Shown: in pieces, positions 50,173 through 64,000 of the stretch
Numbering within the stretch: the stretch's first letter is position 1
Layout of the letters: the number at the start of each line of letters is the position of its first letter
Origin: JBFWUM01 sp050247255
Lineage (GTDB): Bacteria > Acidobacteriota > Vicinamibacteria > Vicinamibacterales > UBA2999
Assembly (NCBI GenBank): GCA_050247255.1
Contig: JBFWUM010000004.1
Coordinates: 1-64,000, forward strand
DNA: 64,000 nucleotides
Reading direction: 5' to 3'
Notes under the pieces: generated by a model
What the model was told of the DNA's origin: nothing
The model's database searches: none
The model's input: the letters and a program-made list of their open reading frames with translations, nothing else
Made by a program: the position numbers and the translations under genes

Positions 50173-52761
50173 ATGCCGCGGCGCCGGGCCGTGCTCCTCG
50201 CGACACTCTGCCTGGCGGCGGCACCTGCCGCATCGGCCCAGCCGACACCTCCCGTCCATCCCCCCGTTGTCGCCGCGCGCGCTGCTCGTCCGCCGGTGAT
50301 CGATGGCGTCCTCGACGACGAGGAATGGACACGCTCGTTCCCGGCGGGCGGCTTCATCCAGCGCGATCCGGATGAGGGGCGCCCGGCGACGTCCGACACG
50401 CAGATCCGGGTCCTCTATGACGATGCGGCGCTGTACGTGGCGGCGCGGATGCTCGACCCGGAGCCGGAGCGGATTACGCGGCGGCTGTCGCCGCGCGACG
50501 CCGAGTTCGACGCCGACTGGATTGGCCTCTACCTCGACCCGATGCGCGATCGCCTGACCGGCGCCGTGTTCCGCGTCTCGGCCGGCAACGTGCAGTGGGA
50601 CGAGCAGATCTTCAACGACACTGCCACCGAAAGCAGCTGGGACGCCGTCTGGCAGTCGGCCGTCACCGTCGATGCCGACGGCTGGAACGCCGAGCTTCGG
50701 ATCCCCTTGTCACAGCTGCGCTTCACGTCGGCCATCGAGCAGACGTGGGGAATCAACGTCGAGCGCTACGTGCAGCGGAAGAACGAGAACTCGTTCCTCG
50801 AGATGGTGCCGAAGAACGAAAGCGGCCTCGCCTCGCGCATGGTCGCCCTCGAAGGCCTGTCGGGGCTGAGCCCGCGCCGCCGCCTCGAGCTGCTCCCGTA
50901 CCTCGCCAGCCGCGCGGAGTTCATCACCGCCGATGAGGGCAACCCGTTCAACGACGGCACGCGTGCCTTCGCCGCCGGCGGGCTCGACGCCAAGGTCGGC
51001 ATCACCAGCAACCTCACGCTCAACGCGACGATCAACCCGGACTTCGGCCAGGTGGAGGTGGACCCGGCGGTGGTCAACCTGAGCCAGTTCGAGACATTCT
51101 TCGAGGAGAAGCGCCCGTTCTTCGTCGAGGGCGCCCAGATCTTCAGTAACTTCGGCTTCGGCGGCTCGAACAGCTTCTGGGGGTTCAACAGCACCGACCC
51201 GACCATCTTCTACTCGCGCCGCATCGGCCGCGCGCCGCAGCTCGATGCCGACGGCGACTTCACCGACGCGCCCGCGGCGACGACGATCCTCGGCGCGGCG
51301 AAGGTCACCGGCAAGACGAGCGGCGGCTGGAGCCTCGGGTTCCTCGAGGCGGTCACCGGCAACGAGCGGGCGCGCGTGCAGGAAGGATTGGGCCGCAGCG
51401 AGGTGCTCGTCGAGCCGCTCACCAACTACATGGTCGCGCGCATGCAACGCGAGGCCGGCCGCTTCGGCGCCGGCTTCCTCGCCACCGCGGTCAACCGCCA
51501 GCTCCCCGACGTCCGCTTCAGCGACAAGCTCGCGAGCGGCGCCTACGTATTCGGCGCCGATGCCTACGTATTCCTCGACCGTGGCCGGCAGTGGGTCATC
51601 ACCGGCAAGATCGCCGGATCGCACGTCGCCGGGTCGGACGCGGCGATGACCCGCATCCAGCGGGCGTCGCAGCGCTACTTCCAGCGCCCGGATGCGCCGC
51701 ACGTGGAGCTCGACGAATCGCGCCGCTCGCTGCGCGGCTACACGACGCGCGTCGTCCTCAATCGCAACAGCGGCCGCTGGCTGGTCAACGCCCAGTACTT
51801 CGGCACGACGCCCGGCTACGAGTCGAACGACCTCGGCTTCCACAACAACGCCGACCGCCAGGGCGCGCACGGCGTGTTCCTCTGGCGCGAGACGACGCCG
51901 CGCGGCATCTTCCGCTTCTGGAACGGCTGGGTCTCGAAGTGGTTCACCTGGAACTACGCGCGCGAGCTGCAGGCCAACGGGTTGAACAGCAACTCGTTCA
52001 TGATCTTCCGCAACTACTGGGAATTGAGTGTCGGCGGCGGCCGCCGCTGGCGAACGCTCGACGATCGCCTGACGCGCGGCGGCCCGATTGCCACCAACCC
52101 CGCCGGCGGCTTCTTCGGCATCGGCGGCAGCACCGACCGGCGCCGCCGGCTCTCGCTGCAGCCGCGCTACGACTACAACGCCAATGAGTTCGGCGGCTGG
52201 AACAGCACGATCAACCTGTCGCTCACGGCGAAACCGTCGCCGCGCTGGACGATTTCCACCGGGCCGCAGTGGAGCCGCACGCACAACGTGGCGCAATACG
52301 TCGACAGCGTCGACGATGCGTCGGCGACCGACACCTACGGCAGGCGCTACGTCTTTGGCGAGCTCGAGCAGTCGCAGCTGACGATGACCACGCGGGTCAG
52401 CATGACGCTGACGCCGACGCTTGGCGTGCAGGTCTTCGCGCAGCCGCTGATTGCGGCCGGCGACTATACGAACTTCAAGTCGCTGGCGGCACCGCGCACG
52501 TTTACCTTCTCCCCGCAGCCCGGCGTCCTCACCGAGTTCGACCTCGACGACCCCGACTTCAACCGGCGGTCGCTCCGCGTCAACGCCGTGCTGCGCTGGG
52601 AAATGAAGCCGGGCTCGACCCTGTATGCGGTCTGGACGCGTTTCCAGGAGGACGAAGCCGTGACCGGCCCGTACGCGTTCGGACGCGACGCGCGGGCGCT
52701 CCTCCGGTCTGATGGGGATGACGTGTTCCTGGTGAAGATCGCATACTGGATCGGCCGCTGA
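50173..52761 (+). CDS. DUF5916 protein with N-terminal family-9-like sugar-binding domain
   Basis: 862 residues from ATG 50173 (MPRRRAVLLATLCLAAAPAA signal peptide); ATG 50152 is an alternative. N-terminal PVIDGVLDDEEWTRSFPAGGF .. IRVLYDDAALYVAARMLDPEPE .. IGLYLDPMRDRLTGAVF is the sugar-binding-like domain; FETFFEEKRPFFVEGAQIF marks the DUF5916 barrel (near residue 310), which runs to FLVKIAYWIGR. Divergent from padR and probably under its control; coupled by TGATG to a TerB-like gene. Confidence 0.88.
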   Translation: MPRRRAVLLATLCLAAAPAASAQPTPPVHPPVVAARAARPPVIDGVLDDEEWTRSFPAGGFIQRDPDEGRPATSDTQIRVLYDDAALYVAARMLDPEPERITRRLSPRDAEFDADWIGLYLDPMRDRLTGAVFRVSAGNVQWDEQIFNDTATESSWDAVWQSAVTVDADGWNAELRIPLSQLRFTSAIEQTWGINVERYVQRKNENSFLEMVPKNESGLASRMVALEGLSGLSPRRRLELLPYLASRAEFITADEGNPFNDGTRAFAAGGLDAKVGITSNLTLNATINPDFGQVEVDPAVVNLSQFETFFEEKRPFFVEGAQIFSNFGFGGSNSFWGFNSTDPTIFYSRRIGRAPQLDADGDFTDAPAATTILGAAKVTGKTSGGWSLGFLEAVTGNERARVQEGLGRSEVLVEPLTNYMVARMQREAGRFGAGFLATAVNRQLPDVRFSDKLASGAYVFGADAYVFLDRGRQWVITGKIAGSHVAGSDAAMTRIQRASQRYFQRPDAPHVELDESRRSLRGYTTRVVLNRNSGRWLVNAQYFGTTPGYESNDLGFHNNADRQGAHGVFLWRETTPRGIFRFWNGWVSKWFTWNYARELQANGLNSNSFMIFRNYWELSVGGGRRWRTLDDRLTRGGPIATNPAGGFFGIGGSTDRRRRLSLQPRYDYNANEFGGWNSTINLSLTAKPSPRWTISTGPQWSRTHNVAQYVDSVDDASATDTYGRRYVFGELEQSQLTMTTRVSMTLTPTLGVQVFAQPLIAAGDYTNFKSLAAPRTFTFSPQPGVLTEFDLDDPDFNRRSLRVNAVLRWEMKPGSTLYAVWTRFQEDEAVTGPYAFGRDARALLRSDGDDVFLVKIAYWIGR

Positions 52762-53285
52762 TGCTGAACACCGTCCGATCCTGGCTGGGCCTGACCGAGG
52801 CCCAGGCGCCCGACCACAGTCCCCTGCGCGAGGTCGTCGACGCGCTCGACCGGCTCGAGCCGGAACGCGCCCGCTATCTGGCCCGCTTTGCCTACCTGCT
52901 TGGCCGGGTGGCACACGCCGACCGCCACGTCAGCCCCGAAGAAACGGCGGCGATGGAGGCAATGGTGCGAGCGGAAGGGCAGCTCTCTTCCGACCAGGCC
53001 ATGCTGGTCGTCAGCCTGGCCAAGTCCAGCAACGCGCTCTTCGGCGGGACCGCCGACTTCACCGTCGCCCAGGAGTTCAACGAGACGGCGACCTACGAGG
53101 AGAAGCTGGCGCTCGCCCGCTGCCTGTTCGCCGTCGGCGCCACCGACGCGTCGATCTCGCTGGCGGAAGAGTCGGAGATCCATCGGATTACGAATCACCT
53201 GAAGATCGACCGCGCCGATCTGACCGCGATTCGGCTGCAGCACCGCCAGGCGCTGCCCGGCATTGCTCGTCCCGGCGGCGAGTGA
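52761..53285 (+). CDS. TerB-like (tellurite resistance-like) protein
   Basis: 174 residues. All-helical; YLLGRVAHADRHVSPEETAAMEAM and CLFAVGATDASISLAEESEIHRI are two halves of a TerB-like fold with the acidic D..E..E residues (ADRHVSPEE and TDASISLAEE) thought to bind metal. ATG overlaps the stop of the DUF5916 gene. Role unclear; TerB-like proteins act in stress and envelope-linked systems. Confidence 0.82.
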   Translation: MLNTVRSWLGLTEAQAPDHSPLREVVDALDRLEPERARYLARFAYLLGRVAHADRHVSPEETAAMEAMVRAEGQLSSDQAMLVVSLAKSSNALFGGTADFTVAQEFNETATYEEKLALARCLFAVGATDASISLAEESEIHRITNHLKIDRADLTAIRLQHRQALPGIARPGGE

Positions 53286-53426
53286 CGCCGACTCAACTGT
53301 TCAAAAATCCGTCCGCATTGTAAGAATCCAGAACAGCGTCACCAGCCGCGCGTCTCCAACTCCTTGGACCGGAATGTGGCGCGCTCTTTGCCGTGGCCCG
53401 GTCGATGACGATGCGGAGCACCCACC

Positions 53427-57830
<4,404 letters not shown>

Positions 57831-57845
<15 letters not shown>

Positions 57846-59675
57846 CGCGAACACGTACAAGTTGTTGCCGATCGTGCCGCCTCGTCCCGCCGCCCCGCGC
57901 GCGGCGCCGAGCCCGCCGCCGCCGCTGACGGCGATGTACTGGCGGCCGTTGATCGAGTACGCGATCGGGTAGCCGGTCACCGGCGAGCCGAGGTTGACCT
58001 CCCACAGCACCTTGCCGGTGCTCGAGTCGAACGCGCGGAAGCGCCCCACCTGGTCGCCACCGAAGAGCAGCCCGCCGGCCGTGGTCAGCAACGACGTCGT
58101 GTCGCCCGCCTGGCCGTAGGTCCAGAGCGTCCTGCCAGTCTCCGCGGAGAACGCCTGCACGGTTCCGCGCTGGACGTTCGGCGCAGTCGACGGCACCCCC
58201 TGCATGCGGATGCCGTAGAGCGACTGCGGCGACGGCTTGTCGAGCAGCGCCGTCACGTTCGTGCAGCCGTTCTGCAGCGGGAAGAACATCGTGTTGGTCG
58301 CCGGATCGTAGGCGCCGGAGGGCCAGTTGCGGCCGCCGCCGGTGCCGGGGCAGACAAAGCGCTCCTGCCCCTGGGCGGTGAACAGCACCTCGGGGTTGAT
58401 CTGCACCTTCCCGTCGGCGTCGATGGTCCGGATGATGTTCTGGAACACCGTCGGCCGCGCCCAGAGGAACTCGCCGGTGCGCGCGTCGAGCGTGTACATC
58501 ACGCCGCTCTTGCCGGGAATGCCGGTGATCACCTTGCGCCGGTCGCCGGCGCGCACGTTCGGGCTGATCCACTGCACGTCGGCGCGGTCGGGCGCCACCG
58601 CGGTGGTGACGACCATCCGCTCGAACGGGTGGTCGAGGTCCCAGTGATCGACGAGGTGCTGGTAATGCCAGACGATCTTGCCGGTGTCGGCGTTAATGGC
58701 CAGCGTGCTGTTGTGGTACAGGTGCTCGTTGTCGTTGCCGCCGAGCAGGTACTTCGGCGCCGGTGACGTCACCGAGGTGCCGACGAACACCAGGTTCAGC
58801 TCCGGGTCGAAGCTGGGGACCATCCACGAGCCGACGTGGATGCGCTGCTCGAACGGCACGTCGCCCCACGTCTCGAAGCCCGGTTCGCCGGGCGCCGGGA
58901 TCAGGCGCGTGCGCCACAGCTCCTTCCCTGAGCGGGCGTCGTGCGCCAGGATGACGCACGCGTCAGGGCCGCCCTCGGGCTCGCAGCCGCGCCCGGAGAT
59001 CATCTTGCCGTTGGCGACAATCGGTCCGGAGGTGTGCTGCGCGCCCTTCTGGTAGTCGAGGATCTTCGTCTCCCACACCAGCTGGCCGGTCTGGGCATTG
59101 AGCGCAAACGCGAAGTTGTCGGCGCTGGTGTCGAGGATCAGGTTGTCGTAGATCGCAAGATTGCGGTTCGTCGTCGGGGTCGGGAAGTACTTCTGCAGGT
59201 CGTCCGGCAGCTGCCGGCGGTACTGCCACAGGATGTCGCCGGTCTGGGCGTCGATCGCCTGGATGACGTCGAGCGGGTTCGGGAAGAAGAGCGTGCCGTT
59301 GTAGACGAGCGGCGTCCCTTCCTGCACCCCGGGCGCGAGCGAGCGCGTCCAGACGAGCGACAGGTTCCGCACGTTGTTGCGGTTGATCTGGTCGAGGGCA
59401 CTGTGGCCCCACGACGCGAAGTTGCCGCGCCACATCAGCCAGTCGTTCGGGCTTGGGTTGCGCAGCATCTCGTCGGTGACCGGCCGGAACGTCCGCAGCG
59501 GTCCCTGGGGCTCCGCGGGCTGCGCCGCCGGGGGCGGGCCGCCGCGGCGCGGCGCCTGGCCCTGGGGCGGTGCCTGGCCGGCCGGCGCCGGTGCGGGCGC
59601 CTGGGCCGCCGCCAGCCAGATCGTCGCGCCGAACATGGCCACAGCGATCGCGGCGGCCTGAATGCCTCTCTTCAT
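57831..59675 (-). CDS. PQQ-dependent-dehydrogenase-like beta-propeller protein
   Basis: 614 residues from ATG 59675, with GGAGG upstream and a signal peptide. Eight-bladed quinoprotein pattern: repeated DAQTGDILWQYRR, NAQTGQLVWETKI, DARSGKELWRTRL, DARTGEFLWARP, SAETGRTLWTYG, DSSTGKVLWEV. CEPEGGPDAC may form the disulfide of these enzymes. No cytochrome c domain, so an external acceptor is needed. Pro/Ala/Gln-rich linker at residues about 25-55. Substrate (alcohol or sugar) not predictable. Confidence 0.87.
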
Positions 59676-59752
59676 CTTGGGTGTTCCTCCAAGCCGATGA
59701 TTATTGACGCCCTCAGGTCCGGCGTCCATACTTTCGCCGAGGAGCGTGAGCT

Positions 59753-61144
59753 GTGAACATGAAGACGTCATGGAGGATGTCGGCCGGGCTGATCGCAGTG
59801 GTCCTGGCGGTGGCCTTCGGCAGCCAGCAGCCGGTATCCGGCCAGCGCGGCGGCGGCGCGCCGGGCGGCCAGGGCGGCCGTGGCCAGGCGGTGCCGGTGA
59901 ACCTGCCGGCTGAGCCGACAGCGGTGAGCCTGCCGCGCATGGAAAAGATTACCGGTCCGGGCGCCATGTATGACTCGTCGCCCGCGCAGTGGCCGGGACG
60001 CGACATGGCGCACTTCAAGTACGTCGCCAGCGAATACTTCGTCTCCGGCACCGCGAACGGCGCGCCGTACACGACGCGCGTCGTCGTCCGCCAGCCGCAG
60101 GACAACGCGCGCTTCAGCGGCCTCATCGTGGCCGAGCCGATGCACCCGATCGGCGCCGCCCACGCCTTCGAGTACAACTCGGTCTACATCATGGACTCCG
60201 GCCACATCGCCGTCGAGATCGCGACGGCCGGCATCCAGAACTTCATCAACTTCAACCAGCAGCGCTACGGCCGCATCCAGGTGGCCAACGGCCAGGCGCC
60301 GGAGATCCTCGCGCAGGTCGGCGCGCTGGTGAAGAGCGCGAACGGCCCGCTGGCCGGGCTGCCGCAGCGCAAGATGATCCTGTGGGGCACGTCCGCGAGT
60401 TCCGGCATCCTCGTCAGCTACCTGCCGGCGCACACGGTGTTCCGCACGCCCGACATGAAGCACATCTATGACGGCTTCATGCCGACCTCGAACGGCGGCA
60501 ACATCCAGCCGGTCGACGTGCCGATGATCCAGGTGCCGACCCAGCACGAGTACGAGCGCGTGGCGACGTCGCAGCAGGACGGCGATGCGCCCGGCGAGCA
60601 GTTCCGCGTCTACGAGTTCGCCGGCCTCGGCCACCTCGACGCCCGCAACAACCCGCGTTTCACCGCCGCCGATTGCGTCAACCCGCGGACGACCTTCCCC
60701 AACGAGGCGTACTTCTCGGTGGCGCTGCACCACCTGCTGCAGTGGGTCGACAAGGGGATCGCGCCGCCCAAGGCCGAACGCGTCATCAACGACCGCTACG
60801 CCGGCAACGACGGCAGCCTGATGCTGCTCGACGAGCAGGGCAACGCCCGCGGCGGCGTGCGCAACCCGTACGTGGACGTGCCGATCGCGAAGTACACGGC
60901 GCGCAACAGCGGCAAGGCGCCGGCCGGTCCCCGCGGCGGCGGCGGCATGAATGCCGGCGCGCTGTGCAACTTGAGCGTGTGGGAAACCGCCATCGCCCCG
61001 GCCACGCTGCGCCAGATGTACGGATCGCCGGCGGGCTACCTGCAGAAGTTCGAGGCCCGGCTGAACGAGCTGGAACAAGCCGGCTGGTCGCTGCCCGTCT
61101 ACCACGACCTGCTCCTGGCGGATGCGAAGGCCGTAAAATTCTAG
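59753..61144 (+). CDS. Secreted alpha/beta-hydrolase-domain protein
   Basis: 463 residues from GTG 59753, chosen because GAGGAGC is nine bases upstream; ATG 59759 is close by. Signal peptide and Gly-rich linker, then a hydrolase-like core: VVVRQPQDNARFSGLIVAEP, the nucleophile elbow WGTSASSGILVSYL near residue 216, and the C-terminal AGLGHLDAR for the histidine. It fits the 'alpha/beta hydrolase domain' (Abhydrolase_10-like) group common in this phylum. Divergent from the PQQ propeller with 77 bp between starts. Substrate unknown. Confidence 0.82.
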   Translation: MNMKTSWRMSAGLIAVVLAVAFGSQQPVSGQRGGGAPGGQGGRGQAVPVNLPAEPTAVSLPRMEKITGPGAMYDSSPAQWPGRDMAHFKYVASEYFVSGTANGAPYTTRVVVRQPQDNARFSGLIVAEPMHPIGAAHAFEYNSVYIMDSGHIAVEIATAGIQNFINFNQQRYGRIQVANGQAPEILAQVGALVKSANGPLAGLPQRKMILWGTSASSGILVSYLPAHTVFRTPDMKHIYDGFMPTSNGGNIQPVDVPMIQVPTQHEYERVATSQQDGDAPGEQFRVYEFAGLGHLDARNNPRFTAADCVNPRTTFPNEAYFSVALHHLLQWVDKGIAPPKAERVINDRYAGNDGSLMLLDEQGNARGGVRNPYVDVPIAKYTARNSGKAPAGPRGGGGMNAGALCNLSVWETAIAPATLRQMYGSPAGYLQKFEARLNELEQAGWSLPVYHDLLLADAKAVKF

Positions 61145-61147
61145 GGT

Positions 61148-63205
61148 TTGCACCGGCTTCGTGACACCTGGGCGACGGCGGCGATTCCACTCGCCGCCGT
61201 CGCCTTCCTCTGCCTCACCTTCCTGATCGGGTCGACGCCGGACGAAGAGGAATTCCGCTTCGCCATCCTCGGCACGTGGCTGCAGGTCGGCGCGCTGTCC
61301 GCCGGCCGGATCGACTTCTGGTCGCCGCTGATGGGCCTCGGCATCCCGCAGCCGTTCGTCCCGACCTTCGTGTTCCATCCGTTGGCGCCGCTCCTCACGA
61401 TCACGTCGCCGGCAACGTGGGCGCGGATCTTCCTGAGCGTCCATGTGGCCTGGGGCGCTGCGGGGATGTGGGTCCTGCTCGGGCGTCTTGGCGTGTCGCG
61501 GCTCTCGCGCAGCGTCGCGGTCGCGACGTTCCTGCTGGCCAGTCCCGTGCAGAACTACGCGCTGGTCCAGTTCTGGCCTTCCCACCTCATCGTCTGGACG
61601 ACCGCGCCGTGGCTGCTGGTGGCGGCGTGGCGGCTGCTCGACGCGGAACGCGCGGAGCGGACGCGGCGGGCCATCATCCTCGGGCTGCTCGCCGGGCTGG
61701 TGTTGGCCAACACGAACCCCGGCCACGTGATCGTCTACATCGTGCTGGTGGCAGCGGTCGCCGCTGGCCGATGGCGGCAGGTATGGGCGCGCGCCGGAGC
61801 GCTGGCAATCGCGGGGGGCATTGCGCTCGCCGTCGCCGCGCCAATGCTCGCGCAGCTCTGGCATGAGCGTCCCTACTTCGCGCCCGACCTCGGGCTGGCG
61901 AATGTTCGCGAGCCAATCCCATGGTGGGGCGTCCTGACGCTGCTGCTGGCGCCGCTCGGCACCTCGGATGAGGAGTTGCGGTTGCCGCGGCTGCTCTTCT
62001 TCGGCGGGCCGTTCGCGCTGCTGGCGTTGGCCGGGTGCATCCACTATTGGCGGACGCATCGCGACCTCGTGCTGACGGTGGCGCTTGGCTGCCTCGCGGT
62101 GTTCACCTCGATCGGCCCGCAGTCGATCGTCTCGGCGCGCTACCAGTTTCGCGATCCGGTGACGCTGGCCGCGATCCCGCTGGCGGCGCTCGCGCTCGAC
62201 CGCCTCGTCGCCACGCGCCGCGGCACCGCCGTCGCGGTCCCCGCCCTGGTGATCCAACTGACGGTCCTGTGCTTCGCGATTGCGCCGGCGGCGAGCCGGG
62301 CGTGGGTCCCCGACGCGCGCGCCGTCGAATGGTTCCGCGGCGCGACGGCCGCGACGGAAGCGGCCGACATCCTCGCCGGCCTCATCACCACTCCCGATCG
62401 CGTCGGGTCGGCAGAGGCATCCCCCGATCGCCTCGTGGTGTCGCCATTCATCGACGACGAGAGCTACGAAGGGCGGCTGCTCATGGAGGGGCTGGGCGTC
62501 AACGCGCTCGCCTACCGCGGCATCCCGCTGGTGAACGGCTGGTTCAAGGCGGTTTCGACCGGCACGGTGTCGCCTGACGAACGTATGTTCTACGGCCGCG
62601 TGCAAGTGCCGCAGCCGCTGCTCGAGTCGGCCGGGACGCTCGATGTGCTCGGCATCCGCTACGTGCTGGCGCTCCCGGAGGACACGGTCGCCGACGGCCT
62701 CGCGCCGCGCGGGACCATGCGGCGCAAGCTGGGCGGGCAATTCGTGCTGTACGAGAACCCCGATGCCTGGCCGGCCGCATTCCTCGCCGCGCCGTCGATC
62801 GAGCAGGCGACTCCCGCGGCGTTTGCCGATTGCCCGCACGATCGCCTGCTCTGCCGCGACCTGACGCCGCTCGTGAACCAGCGCCTGCCTGAAGCGATAC
62901 GCGTGACGCGCGACGGGTCGGCGCTGGACGTGCGGATGCTTCCGACCGCGGGCCCGCGAATCGTGGTGGTGACGCAGATGTACCGGCCGGATTGGGTGGC
63001 GCGGGCCGGAAACGGTGACGCGCTCGAGACGCTGCCGATTGCCGGCGCGTTGACCGGCGTCCGGGTCCCGCCTGGCGTCACCACGCTGACGCTGCGCTAC
63101 CGGCCGTGGCCGGTGATCGCCGGCTGGACGCTCGCGGCGGCTACGCTCGTCGCCGGCGTGGCGCTCCTCCTCGTTCAGCGTCGAGCAGGCGCCGCTTCAC
63201 GCTGA
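61148..63205 (+). CDS. Large membrane protein, YfhO/glycosyltransferase-like
   Basis: 685 residues from TTG 61148. About eleven membrane helices in the first 390 residues and a last helix at the C-terminus, with a periplasmic domain between. PDEEEFRFAILGTWLQVGAL .. DFWSPLMGLGIPQPF in the first loop is typical of GT-C-like or YfhO proteins, which modify cell-surface polymers or lipids. No nearby glycan genes. Its 3' end overlaps the convergent repair gene by 65 bases. Confidence 0.75.
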   Translation: MHRLRDTWATAAIPLAAVAFLCLTFLIGSTPDEEEFRFAILGTWLQVGALSAGRIDFWSPLMGLGIPQPFVPTFVFHPLAPLLTITSPATWARIFLSVHVAWGAAGMWVLLGRLGVSRLSRSVAVATFLLASPVQNYALVQFWPSHLIVWTTAPWLLVAAWRLLDAERAERTRRAIILGLLAGLVLANTNPGHVIVYIVLVAAVAAGRWRQVWARAGALAIAGGIALAVAAPMLAQLWHERPYFAPDLGLANVREPIPWWGVLTLLLAPLGTSDEELRLPRLLFFGGPFALLALAGCIHYWRTHRDLVLTVALGCLAVFTSIGPQSIVSARYQFRDPVTLAAIPLAALALDRLVATRRGTAVAVPALVIQLTVLCFAIAPAASRAWVPDARAVEWFRGATAATEAADILAGLITTPDRVGSAEASPDRLVVSPFIDDESYEGRLLMEGLGVNALAYRGIPLVNGWFKAVSTGTVSPDERMFYGRVQVPQPLLESAGTLDVLGIRYVLALPEDTVADGLAPRGTMRRKLGGQFVLYENPDAWPAAFLAAPSIEQATPAAFADCPHDRLLCRDLTPLVNQRLPEAIRVTRDGSALDVRMLPTAGPRIVVVTQMYRPDWVARAGNGDALETLPIAGALTGVRVPPGVTTLTLRYRPWPVIAGWTLAAATLVAGVALLLVQRRAGAASR

Positions 63206-64000
63206 GGCCCCACCGGTACCCGCCGAGGCCGCCGTCGCCGCGGATGACCCGATGGCACGGCACCAGGATCGCCACGGGGTTGGTCGCACACGCCCGCGCC
63301 ACGGCCCTGGCCGCGGAGGGGCGGCCGAGCGCGCGCGCGACCTCGGCGTAGCTCTTCACCTCGCCTGCCGGGATCGACTGCAGGTAGCGCCAGACGCGCG
63401 CCTGGAACGCGGTCGCCCGGACATCGAGCGGAATCGCGGCGGCCGAGCCGGGATCCTGGAGCCGGGTGAGCACGTGCGCCATCCAGGCCTTGAACTGCGG
63501 CGCGCCCGACGGCGGCATGTCGGCGATCTCCGCTCCCGGAAACTCCTCTGCCAGCAGCCGCCGCAGCGCGGCGTGTGAGCCGCCGAACTGGACGAAGCAG
63601 ACGCCGCGATCCGTGGCCGCGACCATCAGCCGGCCGTACGGCGTCGGCGCCGACGCGCACGAGATCGCCAGTCCGCGTGCCCCGCGCCGATAGTCCTGGA
63701 AGGTCATGCCGAAGCGCGCCGCCGCCTCGTGCGCCCGGCTGCTCGACGAGAAGCCGGCGTCGTAGATGGCGTCGGTCACCGACGGACGTTGCCGCAGCGC
63801 CCGCTTGAACGTGTCGACGCGGCAGGCATCCGCGTACTGCTTCGGCGTCAGGCCGACGAGTGACTTGAACGTGCGCTGGAAATGAAAAGGGCTGACCCCG
63901 AGCCGCGCTGCCAGCGCGTCGAGCGACCGTGCCTCGGCCCCCTGCTGCCGCAGCAGCGCGCAGGCTTCCCGGACGCGGGCTCGCCAGACCTCGGGAGTGT
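63141..64000 (-). CDS. ada: Ada-like protein: AraC-type HTH + O6-methylguanine-DNA methyltransferase (N-terminus outside window)
   Basis: The minus strand is open to the window edge. The visible N-terminal part is an AraC-type DNA-binding domain (LAARLGVSPFHFQRTFKSLVG .. KQYADACRV .. VTDAIYDAGFSSSSRAHEAA), followed by the methyltransferase domain with the acceptor cysteine in VPCHRVI. The order matches the C-terminal two-thirds of Ada. Whether a methylphosphotriester (Cys4 zinc) domain precedes it cannot be seen. It repairs alkylated DNA and may activate its own regulon. Confidence 0.9.
   Translation of the reverse strand, partial: TPEVWRARVREACALLRQQGAEARSLDALAARLGVSPFHFQRTFKSLVGLTPKQYADACRVDTFKRALRQRPSVTDAIYDAGFSSSSRAHEAAARFGMTFQDYRRGARGLAISCASAPTPYGRLMVAATDRGVCFVQFGGSHAALRRLLAEEFPGAEIADMPPSGAPQFKAWMAHVLTRLQDPGSAAAIPLDVRATAFQARVWRYLQSIPAGEVKSYAEVARALGRPSAARAVARACATNPVAILVPCHRVIRGDGGLGGYRWGLSVKRRLLDAERGGAPRRRRA

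Noticed and set aside
59768..62839. A 1023-codon minus-strand frame opposite the hydrolase and membrane-protein genes
   Set aside because: Low-complexity Arg/His/Glu-rich translation, no domain, opposite two genes with clear signal peptide, active-site and membrane features.

Overview
The window looks like part of a soil or sediment Acidobacteriota genome, probably of the Vicinamibacterales type. I infer this from very high GC and from the gene mix: four large TonB-dependent receptor-like proteins with an N-terminal carboxypeptidase-regulatory domain, three DUF5916 beta-barrel proteins, a DUF6152 protein, a PQQ-type beta-propeller, and many secreted proteins ending in ...SAQ or ...AFAQ signal peptides. 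A run of exactly 100 N at 5808-5907 shows it is a scaffolded draft or metagenome assembly. I see no tRNA, rRNA, CRISPR array, transposase or phage gene.

Layout. 1-6.6 kb: a truncated DUF5916 protein, a fused 'WMDGR domain + metallo-beta-lactamase' protein, and a flavin electron-transfer group (ApbE, FMN-binding protein, NosR-like Fe-S membrane protein). 6.7-9.4 kb: MmgE/PrpD protein plus MatC-type carrier. 9.5-14.8 kb: carboxylesterase and cassette A of secreted proteins. 14.8-18.1 kb: a membrane-protein operon with a 41-residue protein, then a two-subunit CoA-transferase. 18.2-22.2 kb: a TonB receptor and an MhqO/MhqD-like pair. 22.2-25.5 kb: a four-helix-bundle gene inside an inverted repeat, then a frameshifted spermidine-synthase-like gene. 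25.6-35.2 kb: three tandem paralogous TonB-receptor genes with shared upstream elements. 35.6-40.4 kb: TauE-like transporter, Rrf2 regulator and the sulfate-assimilation operon cysD-cysN-cysH. 40.4-48.1 kb: beta-barrels, a cytochrome c/propeller fusion and cassette B. 48.1-64 kb: exonuclease, PadR regulator with DUF5916 protein and TerB-like protein, a CheB-CheR-PAS-kinase-receiver protein, a PQQ propeller, secreted hydrolase, large membrane protein and Ada-like repair protein.

The strongest new signal lies upstream of cysD. A 28-codon reading frame at 37218-37304 encodes a peptide with the core CCCPCACCC. It is followed by a perfect 10-bp hairpin with a U-tract (37342-37376) just before the cysD start. 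This has the anatomy of a cysteine-sensing transcription attenuator, next to a divergent Rrf2 regulator.

Three repeat families give a second layer. (1) A 7-bp stem / YGAA loop / 7-bp stem hairpin, usually followed by a CTCC-ending tail, occurs seven times with arms that vary together; three copies lie inside genes. (2) Low-complexity arrays of short repeated words, usually with an inverted second half, each touch a CTAG tetranucleotide, mostly at stop codons; one pair encloses a four-helix-bundle gene and supplies the stop codon of both neighbours. (3) A two-copy hairpin repeat precedes one DUF5916 gene.

The third theme is a recurring secreted cassette (metallo-beta-lactamase fold + 'WMDGR' domain + 'DWRWRMVTP' domain, with or without DUF6152). 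It appears twice as neighbouring genes and once as a fusion, with stepwise loss of metal ligands among the beta-lactamase-fold members.
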